From a virus, in IMG/VR virus record IMGVR_UViG_3300045962_000005, positions 1 to 60,770 of that record: a stretch of DNA of 60,770 bases; one strand, 5' to 3'. The notes under the pieces are model-generated. The model was not told the DNA's origin. It worked only from the letters and a program-made list of their open reading frames with translations, and made no database searches. This document shows positions 8,586-14,477 of the stretch, one piece after another (within the stretch, counting starts at the first letter, position 1; every line of letters begins with the position of its first letter). Position numbers and translations under genes: made by a program.

Positions 8586-8745
8586 AACCTTTCATCTCCC
8601 AAAGATTTAATAACCATAGCGGCCAGAACATCAACGTAAAAACAAACGCACCGATTAGCCACCATCCTTCGTAGTAGTCATCTATACATAGTCGAACTAT
8701 AAAAATTAATAGCCCTATTTCACCATATAAATCGAGAAATGACAT
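8578..8745 (-). CDS. 55-aa two-helix membrane protein
   Basis: ATG at 8745, TAG at 8578-8580, overlapping the next gene's start by 8 nt. Two hydrophobic segments are visible, residues 8-21 (GEIGLLIFIVRLCI) and 29-50 (rich in W, L and F), separated by an acidic turn (DDYYEG). Probably an inner-membrane protein. It is far from the endolysin, so a holin role is not implied. Confidence 0.5.
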   Translation of the reverse strand: MSFLDLYGEIGLLIFIVRLCIDDYYEGWWLIGAFVFTLMFWPLWLLNLWEMKGYE

Positions 8746-8812
8746 ATAGAATCCCGCTTATAAACCCAACCGTTATCAAAATATTTAACCAACACTCATT
8801 ACAACACTGCAT
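8720..8812 (-). CDS. 30-aa hydrophobic peptide
   Basis: ATG at 8812 with GGAG seven nt upstream; TGA at 8720-8722, overlapping the next gene by 26 nt. The N-terminus has C-C-x2-C, then a single hydrophobic stretch of about 18 residues (NILITVGFISGILYVI). The ribosome-binding site is convincing, but the product is unrecognised. Confidence 0.4.
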   Translation of the reverse strand: MQCCNECWLNILITVGFISGILYVISRFIW

Positions 8813-8814
8813 GC

Positions 8815-9027
8815 CTACTCCCTATAGTACCGGCACCTCCATCCGTCCGGCTTGCATTTTATCTCCCCTAAGCCCTCTAACTGCTCCCGATATTCTGCAC
8901 TTAGATAAATCTCGCAGTAGTGCTTCCTTTTACACTTACTCTGCGTACAAAATCCTTGGTATTTTTGTCCATACACGTCGTGTATGAACGCAACCCCTTC
9001 TTCATTCAAAAATTTATCGTCGCTCAT
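8815..9027 (-). CDS. small Cys-rich protein
   Basis: 70 aa. Cys pattern C-x4-C-x5-C then C-x5-C (FCTQSKCKRKHYC...IKCKPDGWRC), consistent with metal binding. Compact, positively charged, in the operon of small proteins between ThyX and terminase. Not recognised. Confidence 0.55.
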   Translation of the reverse strand: MSDDKFLNEEGVAFIHDVYGQKYQGFCTQSKCKRKHYCEIYLSAEYREQLEGLGEIKCKPDGWRCRYYRE

Positions 9028-9031
9028 GCTT

Positions 9032-9202
9032 CTACGTCACCTTGCTCGTCCTCTCCTGCTCCAACCGCCGTTTTACCAACCCCATCGCCTTACGCCTGTT
9101 AGCCAGACAGTCAACGCAACGAATTTTACGGAACCCCACTTTAACTATCCTGCTCACTGGCTTTTTAGACTGACAGCTAGGACATACCTTAGTCTCTTCC
9201 AT
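9032..9202 (-). CDS. small zinc-ribbon protein
   Basis: 56 aa from ATG 9202 (MEETKVCPSC). The longer frame upstream lies inside the ThyX-like gene, so the short start is preferred; it overlaps that gene by 14 nt. CPSC...CVDC flank a basic hairpin, followed by a very basic helix (NRRKAMGLVKRRLEQER), so it may bind nucleic acid. Confidence 0.6.
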   Translation of the reverse strand: MEETKVCPSCQSKKPVSRIVKVGFRKIRCVDCLANRRKAMGLVKRRLEQERTSKVT

Positions 9203-10070
9203 GCATCTGCTCCTGCAAATAATAGTGCCGGTACTGTATCCAGCTATTAAATTTACCAGAACCAAAGGTTAAATCTCTATTAATCCTCGTAACCCCTTGG
9301 GGCCAATGTCTGGGCATGATGTATTTTGATGCATTCGCTATTTTTGAACCTATCGGTTTCGCCTGATGGTCAAGCGGTGATAAATGCTGTGGCTTCGCTT
9401 CGGTTAACCGTTTGTATAATTTTACATCTTCTTCTATAGTTGGTTCTTTTCCATCATGTAGTTTATATGATGTTCGTGCGCAACGAGCAACAGATATCTG
9501 TAGCGCATAGTCCTGACACATAGGAGTATTTACATAAGGTAAGTGCCACTCGTATTCTTTTAGTTCTGTTGGTCTGGATTTTAAAAGAGCATGTTTAATT
9601 TCTGATGCAAGTGCGTAGATATTCGGATCAGCATCTTTGTGGTATCTTAATGATAAAAAATAATCCCATTCTTCTTTAGTTGCAGTCATTATTTTTGTCT
9701 GCATCATAAACGGCTCCAGATACCGGTTCAGGTGCTGCTTATGAATACTAAAGTTTTTATCCAGATAAGCGACATTTTCTGTCGTTTTATCATAGATTTC
9801 TAATAGTGACATTTTAATGTCTACCAGTTCTTTTTGGGAGTAACCTTCAAACCCTTGCATACCTTTTTCATTTTTACGTATATCGTTGGGTAAATATGGT
9901 TTTTGCACTAAAGTTTTTTTGAGTGGAATTGCTCTGCTGGAAGAACTATTACTGGCTACCATGCAGTGTTTTTCTATTTCGCCATCTAGAAATTTTGGAG
10001 CTTTTGTTTCTATTGATATAAGTTCATTTCCTTCAAACGAACTGTGTTTGATTATTTTTGCAGCTATCAT
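9189..10070 (-). CDS. thyX: ThyX-like flavin-dependent thymidylate synthase
   Basis: 293 aa. Family hallmarks: S-S-S-S-R-A-I-P (about 46-53), then H-K-Q-H-L-N-R-Y-L-E-P-F (about 115), T-x-x-x-W-D-Y-F-L-S-L-R (about 138) and A-x-P-N-I-Y-A-L-A. ThyX makes dTMP from dUMP using FAD, NADPH and methylene-tetrahydrofolate. Odd: the flavin/dUMP signature, usually R-H-R-x2-S-x-N-x2-S-x-R, reads K-H-C-M-V-A-S-N-S-S-S-S-R, losing both Arg of R-H-R, and the usual P-E-I is P-N-I. It could be a diverged or inactive paralogue. The ATG at 10070 overlaps the small terminase stop. Confidence 0.75.
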   Translation of the reverse strand: MIAAKIIKHSSFEGNELISIETKAPKFLDGEIEKHCMVASNSSSSRAIPLKKTLVQKPYLPNDIRKNEKGMQGFEGYSQKELVDIKMSLLEIYDKTTENVAYLDKNFSIHKQHLNRYLEPFMMQTKIMTATKEEWDYFLSLRYHKDADPNIYALASEIKHALLKSRPTELKEYEWHLPYVNTPMCQDYALQISVARCARTSYKLHDGKEPTIEEDVKLYKRLTEAKPQHLSPLDHQAKPIGSKIANASKYIMPRHWPQGVTRINRDLTFGSGKFNSWIQYRHYYLQEQMHGRD

Positions 10071-10570
10071 TTTTCTTTTTCCGCTTCGTACGTTACAAAC
10101 TTATCAGGTTTCGCTTCTTCTGCTGACGTATCTATTTTATCCGTTGGCAGTTTCTTGGTATCAATATTAGAAAGCCCTGACAGGTCAATATTAACAACAA
10201 ACCCGCTTCCTGCAGTTTTAACGTCCGTCTGCTGTTTGTTTATCCCCGCCATATCGCCTAGTTGTTTGCATCCTTGCACAACAACATTCGCAGGCGTTTC
10301 CGGGTCGTGTATTAATCGGTGCAGGCGTGGTATGGAATCTTCTAAGGCAATAGCGCTTTTCAGTCGCACTCCTTCGTGGTCACGTTCTAGCTCAGCACGA
10401 TACGCTCTTACCATCTGCTTAAAGTTTTCATTTTTTAGCAGCAGCTTCAGCGTTTCTTCTGTAATGTTGAGTTTGGCAATCAGTTCCGGTACGGACAGAC
10501 CCATACCCAGATGGTTTCTAGCCAGCTCCAGAGCTATGACATTTTCATCATTATTCAGCTGTTGTAGCAT
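10067..10570 (-). CDS. putative terminase small subunit
   Basis: 167 aa from ATG 10570, which has GGGTAGGG just upstream; an in-frame ATG at 10597 lies inside the preceding gene. An N-terminal helix-turn-helix (about 20-60: LARNHLGMGLSVPELIAKLNITEETLKLLLKN) is followed by a helical stretch (RAELERDHEGVRLKSAIALEDSIPRLHRLIHDPETPANVVVQGCKQLGDMAG), typical of small terminase/pac-binding proteins of marine podoviruses. The tail is acidic. It would recognise the packaging site and recruit TerL. Confidence 0.65.
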   Translation of the reverse strand: MLQQLNNDENVIALELARNHLGMGLSVPELIAKLNITEETLKLLLKNENFKQMVRAYRAELERDHEGVRLKSAIALEDSIPRLHRLIHDPETPANVVVQGCKQLGDMAGINKQQTDVKTAGSGFVVNIDLSGLSNIDTKKLPTDKIDTSAEEAKPDKFVTYEAEKEK

Positions 10571-10721
10571 TTTCCCTACCCTTCTGAAATTTAACAAACT
10601 TGTTTATAAGAATTCGCATTAGAGCAGAGGTCGATACTCCCCTGCGTTTGGCAAATTGCTGTAGATAATCATAATCTTTAGGTTCTACATAAAAATTTCT
10701 GCGGTTTAATTTGGTTGACAC
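10551..10721 (-). CDS. ribbon-helix-helix transcriptional regulator (GTG start)
   Basis: 56 aa starting at GTG 10721 with AGGAG seven to nine nt upstream; overlaps the small terminase start by 20 nt. The sequence 'RRNFYVEPKDYDYLQQFAKRRGVSTSALMRILINKF' is an Arc/MetJ-type ribbon-helix-helix fold: a short beta strand, helix 1, a G-V-S turn and helix 2 (SALMRILI). It is the first gene of the leftward operon and lies 26 nt from a 21-bp operator-like palindrome (10747-10767) covering its -10 box, so autoregulation is likely. Dimeric RHH proteins insert the beta ribbon into the major groove. Target is inferred, not shown. Confidence 0.75.
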   Translation of the reverse strand: MSTKLNRRNFYVEPKDYDYLQQFAKRRGVSTSALMRILINKFVKFQKGRENATTAE

Positions 10722-10746
10722 TTTTTTCTCCTAGGCTCGTTACGAA

Positions 10747-10767
10747 TGATGTATTAAGTATACATCA
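10747..10767. promoter_or_regulatory. operator-like palindrome TGATGTAT-N5-ATACATCA
   Basis: Perfect 8-bp inverted repeat with a 5-nt spacer (TAAGT). It overlaps the leftward -10 box and ends 26 nt from the RHH gene's start. The 10-mer GTATACATCA recurs at 10861 and 12861, and TGATGTAT at 12717 and 16011 (the last at a -10 box). The likely ligand is the RHH protein; this is inference. Confidence 0.6.
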
Positions 10768-10784
10768 CTTTTATAATATAGCAA
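10757..10784 (-). promoter_or_regulatory. leftward sigma70-type promoter
   Basis: On the minus strand, TTGCTA (10784-10779), 16 nt, then TATACT (10762-10757), reading toward the RHH-terminase operon. The -10 box lies inside the operator palindrome, so binding there would block polymerase. The -35 box is imperfect. Confidence 0.55.
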
Positions 10785-10944
10785 GAAAAAATATAAAATG
10801 GTGTCAGTAAAGGGCTAAGACGTCTGTCGAAAAGATGAAACTCCGCTATCAGCGAAGGGTGTATACATCACTATGAAAAGTTACGGTTGCGATGAGGGCG
10901 ATACGCTACTATCACCCATAGGGTGCCGATGGTGCCCATACCCC

Positions 10945-10973
10945 TTGACTGTATGCCTACGTTGTGAGATAAT
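10945..10973 (+). promoter_or_regulatory. rightward sigma70 promoter P1
   Basis: TTGACT, 17 nt, GATAAT (10968-10973) with a TGTGA extension before the -10 box. Predicted start about 10980, right at the first base of the hairpin at 10981, so the mRNA would begin with a stem-loop. Drives the 146-aa gene. Confidence 0.75.
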
Positions 10974-10980
10974 ATGTTTA

Positions 10981-11016
10981 CTGATTAGGACATGGGGTCT
11001 TAATCAGATATTTACT
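10981..11016 (+). promoter_or_regulatory. 5'-leader element 1: stem-loop + GATATTTACT
   Basis: Stem CTGATTAGGA (10981-10990) / TCTTAATCAG (10998-11007), ten pairs with one G-U, loop CATGGGG, followed directly by ATATTTACT. The layout matches the other leaders although the stem sequence is unrelated to their TTCTAACGCGTTAGAA palindrome, which argues for an RNA structure. Confidence 0.65.
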
Positions 11017-11034
11017 TAACTGAGGGATCAGAAC

Positions 11035-11475
11035 ATGAATATCAGAGAAACGATATTAAAAGAAATCGACCGCAACTGCAATAGAGTTGCGTCTTTAAAT
11101 AACGAAATTAAAGCTTGGACTGTCGTAAATGTAGACGCATACCAAGCGCTCATGGACGAGTTTACGGCTGTTGCCGATGAATTGAAAGCAAGCGGGCTGG
11201 TCACATGGACGTACGTCCACTTGTCTATGACAGGTACACCGACAATAGTCCTATCGGCAGATATAGATAAGTCAAGATTCAATGAAGTGGTGGACGTAGT
11301 AACTGAATTAGACCAGTATAGTGGTCGCTTCTCCAATTCATTCGAGCTGGCAGGGATACCAGTGAGATTCAGAATAGAGGCACCTGTTCCACAAGAGGAC
11401 GTTGATTTCCTTGAATCACTGGGTAAAGTCAAGACAATAACGGAAACACGTAAAGTAATGACCTGTAGTATTTAA
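11035..11475 (+). CDS. hypothetical early protein
   Basis: 146 aa. ATG at 11035 with GAGGGA upstream. First gene of the rightward early region, immediately behind P1 and leader element 1. Mixed alpha/beta, no Cys cluster until the C-terminus, no signal or membrane segment. Not recognised; as the first early gene it may be a host-takeover or regulatory protein, but nothing in the sequence shows this. Confidence 0.75.
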   Translation: MNIRETILKEIDRNCNRVASLNNEIKAWTVVNVDAYQALMDEFTAVADELKASGLVTWTYVHLSMTGTPTIVLSADIDKSRFNEVVDVVTELDQYSGRFSNSFELAGIPVRFRIEAPVPQEDVDFLESLGKVKTITETRKVMTCSI

Positions 11476-11484
11476 TCCCTCAGA

Positions 11485-11513
11485 GGTGAGGCGCCCCGGC
11501 GCCGAGCCTCGCC
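11485..11513 (+). other. stable G/C-rich hairpin behind the first early gene
   Basis: GGTGAGGC (11485-11492) pairs with GCCTCGCC (11506-11513); inside it GGCGCC-CC-GGCGCC can form an alternative 6-bp stem. No U-run follows, so it is not a classical intrinsic terminator; it could stabilise the 3' end or pause polymerase. Confidence 0.5.
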
Positions 11514-11515
11514 CT

Positions 11516-11535
11516 TACTATCATAACTACTATCA
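11516..11535. repeat. TACTATCATAACTACTATCA repeat, copy 1
   Basis: Twenty bases matching the repeats at 12521 and 12565; internally a 12-bp period direct repeat of ACTATCA. Sits between a G/C-rich hairpin and promoter P2. Possibly a protein-binding site. Confidence 0.6.
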
Positions 11536-11554
11536 CCGCCGTATGCCATAGGCC

Positions 11555-11582
11555 TTGCAATAGTGTGTGGATGCGGTATAAT
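11555..11582 (+). promoter_or_regulatory. sigma70 promoter P2
   Basis: TTGCAA, 16 nt, TATAAT (11577-11582). Drives the 260-aa basic protein through an 80-nt leader with a CATCGC/GCGATG hairpin (11593-11609). Confidence 0.75.
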
Positions 11583-11612
11583 GGGCACATGTCATCGCAC
11601 AAGGCGATGCAC

Positions 11613-11648
11613 TTCTAACCGGTTAGAACCTGTTAGAGGATATTTATT
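11613..11648 (+). promoter_or_regulatory. 5'-leader element 2: palindrome + GATATTTATT
   Basis: TTCTAACCGGTTAGAA (11613-11628) has a CCGG centre in place of the usual GCGC core, but stays self-complementary. The 3' arm is repeated (GTTAGAG, 11632-11638) so that TTCTAAC can pair either with the near arm or with the arm directly before GATATTTATT. Two alternative hairpins are therefore possible. Confidence 0.65.
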
Positions 11649-11670
11649 TATATGTATGGAGATACAGACA

Positions 11671-12453
11671 ATGGAAACATTAAACGACGCAAAACAAAAA
11701 GAGCTGGTAAAATTAATCAAGAGCGTAGATTCAAAGGAAAGTTCAGCAGTGAACGCCGCCGATAAAGTCGCAGATTTTCTGATTACCGAAGTTTACGACG
11801 CAACAAGACCAGCAGTGAAAGAAGCGGATTTTATTATGTCGTTCGCTAAGTCACTCTCAGACGATAACAAGATAGTCTTGAAATACAGTAAAAATGTCTG
11901 GTCAAAGATCAAACATCAAGTCAGTATCGCGGTACTTATTCAGGCAAAGCCAAACGCAGTAGTGGATTTTACCATCAACGAGCGCGGCAAGTCTAAGACT
12001 TTCACCATGACGCCGGAAGAATTAAAAACCGCTGGAGTTAAGCAAAAAGCGGCTGCAGCTGCACAGATAAGAAAAGAACTGGGCACCAGCGACGGCAGAG
12101 CCGGAAACAAAAGAGCGCCCCAAACACCGGCGGCACCAGTAACACCGGATACCATCAAGACACCGGCGGCAACTGAAACAACAAAGAAAACCACCGGCAG
12201 GCGTCAACCTAAAAACTATGAGATGCAAGTTAAAGATGCGCTATTGTTGGTAGGCGACGCCGACGAGTTCATTGACGCGCTCGTAGTGTACAGGGATAAG
12301 ATAAAATCGGCGGCTAATCGTAGAGGATACATAATCACCATAGCTGAAAAGAGCGCTGTCGTAAAGGCCCAGAAGAAAGCACCGGCTAAGAAAACAACCA
12401 CTAGACGAGCACCAAGAAAGCCGGTTGCACCAGCGCCATCAGCAAGCGCGTAG
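11671..12453 (+). CDS. basic protein with Ala/Pro/Lys-rich linker and tail
   Basis: 260 aa from ATG 11671 (METLNDAK), which has GGAG nine nt upstream; in-frame codons further 5' fall within the promoter and leader. The N-terminal third is helical (ESSAVNAADKVADFLITEVYDATR). The middle and C-terminal segments are histone H1-like (KRAPQTPAAPVTP, KAQKKAPAKKTTTRRAPRKP) around a small folded block (about 188-235). Very likely a DNA-associating protein, perhaps nucleoid-modifying. Not assigned to a family. A strong terminator follows. Confidence 0.75.
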   Translation: METLNDAKQKELVKLIKSVDSKESSAVNAADKVADFLITEVYDATRPAVKEADFIMSFAKSLSDDNKIVLKYSKNVWSKIKHQVSIAVLIQAKPNAVVDFTINERGKSKTFTMTPEELKTAGVKQKAAAAAQIRKELGTSDGRAGNKRAPQTPAAPVTPDTIKTPAATETTKKTTGRRQPKNYEMQVKDALLLVGDADEFIDALVVYRDKIKSAANRRGYIITIAEKSAVVKAQKKAPAKKTTTRRAPRKPVAPAPSASA

Positions 12454-12469
12454 TTCTAACGCGTTAGAA
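12454..12469. repeat. 16-bp palindrome TTCTAACGCGTTAGAA after a stop codon
   Basis: Begins at the base after the TAG of the basic-protein gene and precedes the terminator by 5 nt. No GATATTTATT follows. Shows the palindrome is not confined to leaders. Confidence 0.8.
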
Positions 12470-12474
12470 CCTCG

Positions 12475-12502
12475 AAGCCTCGCAGAAATGCGAGGCTTTT
12501 TT
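12475..12502 (+). terminator. intrinsic terminator of the basic-protein gene
   Basis: AAGCCTCGC / GCGAGGCTT, a perfect 9-bp stem with loop AGAAAT, followed by TTTT. A second small hairpin GTGCC-N8-GGCAC (12503-12520) comes next. Confidence 0.9.
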
Positions 12503-12520
12503 GTGCCTGAAAAAAGGCAC

Positions 12521-12541
12521 TACTATCATAACTACTATCAT
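12521..12541. repeat. 21-nt repeat, copy 2
   Basis: Starts TACTATCATAACTACTATCA and ends with T; identical to 12565-12585. Between the two copies lies a perfect hairpin GCCGTG-TGT-CACGGC (12545-12559). Confidence 0.8.
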
Positions 12542-12564
12542 AGCGCCGTGTGTCACGGCCCCAT

Positions 12565-12585
12565 TACTATCATAACTACTATCAT
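12565..12585. repeat. 21-nt repeat, copy 3
   Basis: Exact copy of 12521-12541, 44 bp apart start to start; followed by a G/C-rich stretch and the palindrome at 12611. Confidence 0.8.
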
Positions 12586-12610
12586 GCCGCGCCGTGCTGC
12601 GATAGGCAAT

Positions 12611-12626
12611 TTCTAACGCGTTAGAA
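12611..12626. repeat. 16-bp palindrome TTCTAACGCGTTAGAA at the left edge of the repeat region
   Basis: Exact palindrome with no promoter or gene next to it and no GATATTTATT behind it. It is followed by GGCACAGTATGCC, a short hairpin. Confidence 0.8.
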
Positions 12627-12836
12627 CCGGCACAGTATGCCGTGCAGTCGTGTGAAAAATGTCCAAAGCGAAAGTTTCGTAATTTAGCTATCTATTTTAG
12701 TATACACAACGTTGTGTGATGTATGCCTCCCTATCTATTTGTACAAGGCTACATAAAAACAGTGGACGCGCGTCCACTAATTATGTATGGCGTCGTGTAA
12801 CTGGACGTATGAAAATGGGGTAAAAGTGGTGTATGT

Positions 12837-12866
12837 GTATACTCCAGAGTATACTCCAGAGTATAC
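12837..12866. repeat. GTATAC array, 12-bp period
   Basis: Three GTATAC sites at 12837, 12849 and 12861 with TCCAGA between them, so that GTATACTC-CA-GAGTATAC forms two overlapping palindromes. A two-site version at 13328-13345 (GTATACTACAGAGTATAC) marks the other side of the region. Likely cooperative protein-binding sites. Confidence 0.65.
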
Positions 12867-13130
12867 ATCATAGCCCTCTATGTATTTGTACATGGCTGTA
12901 TAGAAAAAGTGGGTTTCTGTCCACTAAGGTGGACGCAAGGTGGACGGAAAACGCCGAAATTGTACCGCAAACGCCTTGTGAAATTCCTTTAAAATCAGTG
13001 TTGTGTCACTTTTTGCGTCCACAGCGTCCACATACGCAATGGGATAAGCATATGAAATATATATATATATTAGTAGTAGCGTCCACCGTGGACGCAAAAA
13101 AAAAATCTACAAAGGGTCAAAATTTCAGAT

Positions 13131-13158
13131 CGAGTAAGGAAGATCCCTACTCGTTTTT
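13131..13158 (+). terminator. intrinsic terminator with no gene upstream
   Basis: CGAGTAAGGA pairs with TCCCTACTCG (nine of ten pairs), loop AGA, followed by TTTTT and an A-run. It lies inside the repeat region on the plus strand, more than 600 nt after the last gene, so it may end a small RNA made from the region. I found no clear promoter for such an RNA. Confidence 0.55.
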
Positions 13159-13369
13159 AAAAAAAAACCCAGCTCTACCCTGAAAATTGCGTCCATCTGT
13201 CCACAAATGCCTCAAAGCCAAGCCCAGCAAGGCCTACAGGCTGGACAGAACTTTTTTATTTGCGTCCACTAGTCTGGACGCTCGTCCACCTTTTTTACAC
13301 AGCCTTGTACAAATACACACAGGGGGAGTATACTACAGAGTATACACACCTAGACTCTCTCATCCTAGC

Positions 13370-13397
13370 TTGACATAGTGTTTAAAGAGCGTATAAT
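13370..13397 (+). promoter_or_regulatory. sigma70 promoter P3
   Basis: Consensus TTGACA, 16 nt, consensus TATAAT (13392-13397), just right of the iteron region. Drives the 157-aa gene through a 135-nt leader containing a GTGCGTA/TATGCAC stem (about 13456-13488) and two extra TATTTAT motifs. Confidence 0.85.
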
Positions 13398-13495
13398 GGT
13401 AAGTGAGATGTGGGAGATTGCATTCACTGAAGGACAAAATCTCATTTCTTAAATGTGCGTATTTATTACATGCCTATTTATATGCACGCTTATAG

Positions 13496-13540
13496 TTCTA
13501 ACGCGTTAGAAATTAACTTAACCTTAACAGGATATTTATT
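13496..13540 (+). promoter_or_regulatory. 5'-leader element 3: palindrome, spacer, GATATTTATT
   Basis: TTCTAACGCGTTAGAA (13496-13511) is separated from GATATTTATT (13531-13540) by 19 nt, unlike elements 5 and 6 where they abut. The ATG follows at once, so the AU stretch lies between the AGG ribosome-binding site and the start codon. Confidence 0.65.
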
Positions 13541-14014
13541 ATGGAACAACTACCCATAGACGAAAGGCCCAAGTACCTGTCAATAGCACTGACCACTGGG
13601 CAGAATAATTTTTTGCATACAGTCAATGCGAACTCGTTTACTTTCCTGAAGCACAGAGGGGTAACCTTTGCGTTGACAGAACGTAACTATTATTTCGACA
13701 CCAATAACAGCAAGCCACGCTACACCACCATGAAAACAACCAACTGTAGCTGGGATAAGAATTATGCTATCTATATACTAGTGCCTGAATACGACGTGTT
13801 TATACACGTGTCTACTGTATCAGTAGACAATGAGACAGAATACGAGCAGGTAACTGAAGCACTGGACGGAGCGCGAATGACTTATGCCAGTACATCTGAG
13901 CGGGCGATAGCGGGATTTATGCAAACTCTGCACTGGCTGGACGGCAGTAAGCCATTCACTAAGCCAAACACAGGCTATGATGTCGTATCACGCGCCAATG
14001 GCGCCAAATATTAA
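13541..14014 (+). CDS. hypothetical early protein
   Basis: 157 aa, start fixed by P3 and the leader. Mixed alpha/beta with Tyr-rich strands (NYYFDTNNSKPRYTTM, YNYAIYILVPEYD-like). No Cys motif, no membrane segment. Not recognised. Probably co-transcribed with the next gene, whose start is 10 nt after its stop. Confidence 0.75.
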   Translation: MEQLPIDERPKYLSIALTTGQNNFLHTVNANSFTFLKHRGVTFALTERNYYFDTNNSKPRYTTMKTTNCSWDKNYAIYILVPEYDVFIHVSTVSVDNETEYEQVTEALDGARMTYASTSERAIAGFMQTLHWLDGSKPFTKPNTGYDVVSRANGAKY

Positions 14015-14024
14015 GGAGAAAAAA

Positions 14025-14477
14025 ATGAAAGTCATATTAAATAAATGCTACGGCGGGTATACATTATCGCATGATGCCAAAATGGAACTACTGAAAGTTA
14101 AACATACAGGGGCATACCCATATGTATGCTCATCAAACTACGATGGGAAAACAATTACATTGTTAGATATGCCATACAACAGTGAAAATGCAACCTATGG
14201 GCTGGATATTGTATATATGGAAGGGCCAATTGAAGAAACGCCGTGCGTTATGCACGAAGATGATTTTATGCAGGAAGCAAAAACAGCCAATGACATATTT
14301 TCGAGTACCGAAAGAGATGATCCTGATTTAGTTGCCGTAGTAGAAAGGCTGGGCGAACGGGCATCAGGTTCGTGTTCTAAATTGGTTGTCGTGGATATAG
14401 ACGATGATATACAAGACTACGAGATATCAGAGTACGACGGGTTTGAAACACTTCACGAAAAACATCGTAAGTGGTAA
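14025..14477 (+). CDS. conserved phage hypothetical protein
   Basis: 150 aa from ATG 14025, preceded by AAGGAG. The start 'MKVILNKCYGGYTLS' and the end 'DPDLVAVVERLGERASG...LVVVDIDDDIQDYEISEYDGFETLHEKHRKW' match a small protein present across many myo- and podoviruses (K-V-x-x-I-P-D-x-x-x-x-x-I-x-E-Y-D-G-x-E-x-x-x-E-x-H-R-x-W). Its function is unknown. An ACGGCTACC/GGTAAGCCGT hairpin follows (about 14492-14514). Confidence 0.75.
   Translation: MKVILNKCYGGYTLSHDAKMELLKVKHTGAYPYVCSSNYDGKTITLLDMPYNSENATYGLDIVYMEGPIEETPCVMHEDDFMQEAKTANDIFSSTERDDPDLVAVVERLGERASGSCSKLVVVDIDDDIQDYEISEYDGFETLHEKHRKW

Larger units (their letters stand above)
10722..11034. other. divergent early/late control region
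   Basis: 313 nt without a gene between the leftward and rightward operons. It holds the leftward promoter and palindrome (10747-10784), a second half-site GTATACATCA (10861-10870), a CTACTATCAC sequence (about 10910) resembling the repeats at 11.5 and 12.5 kb, the G/C-rich imperfect repeat CCCATAGGGTGCCGATGGTG (about 10916-10935), and the rightward promoter with a hairpin leader. No open frame here is supported. Confidence 0.7.
12503..13369. other. repeat-rich non-coding region, candidate replication origin
   Basis: About 870 nt without a credible gene. At least nine copies of GTGGACGC or its complement (12762, 12770, 12929, 13015, 13024, 13079, 13088, 13262 and related forms) include the perfect palindrome at 12762-12777 and GCGTCCAC-C-GTGGACGC at 13079-13095. 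TATTTGTACAAGGCT (12736) is copied at 12883 with one change and inverted at 13301. GTATAC clusters flank the array (12700; 12837/12849/12861; 13328/13340). An AT run lies at about 13052-13072. Iterons, symmetric flanks and an AT-rich core fit an origin, placed among replication genes. No experiment or homologue supports this here. Confidence 0.6.

Noticed and set aside
11485-11513. Intrinsic terminator after the first early gene
   Set aside because: The hairpin is strong but no U-run follows; kept only as a structural feature.
12833-13183. 116-codon open frame across the iteron region, and shorter frames at 12425 and 13187
   Set aside because: Composition follows the repeats, no ribosome-binding site, and the frame runs through hairpins and homopolymer runs.
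12700-13345. CRISPR array
   Set aside because: The repeats are short, unevenly spaced, in both orientations and mostly palindromic; no spacer-like units of equal length and no cas1/cas2. The Cas4-like gene is a stand-alone phage nuclease.
13977-14024. N-terminal extension of the 150-aa conserved protein
   Set aside because: It would begin inside the preceding gene; ATG 14025 has AAGGAG and matches the family N-terminus.
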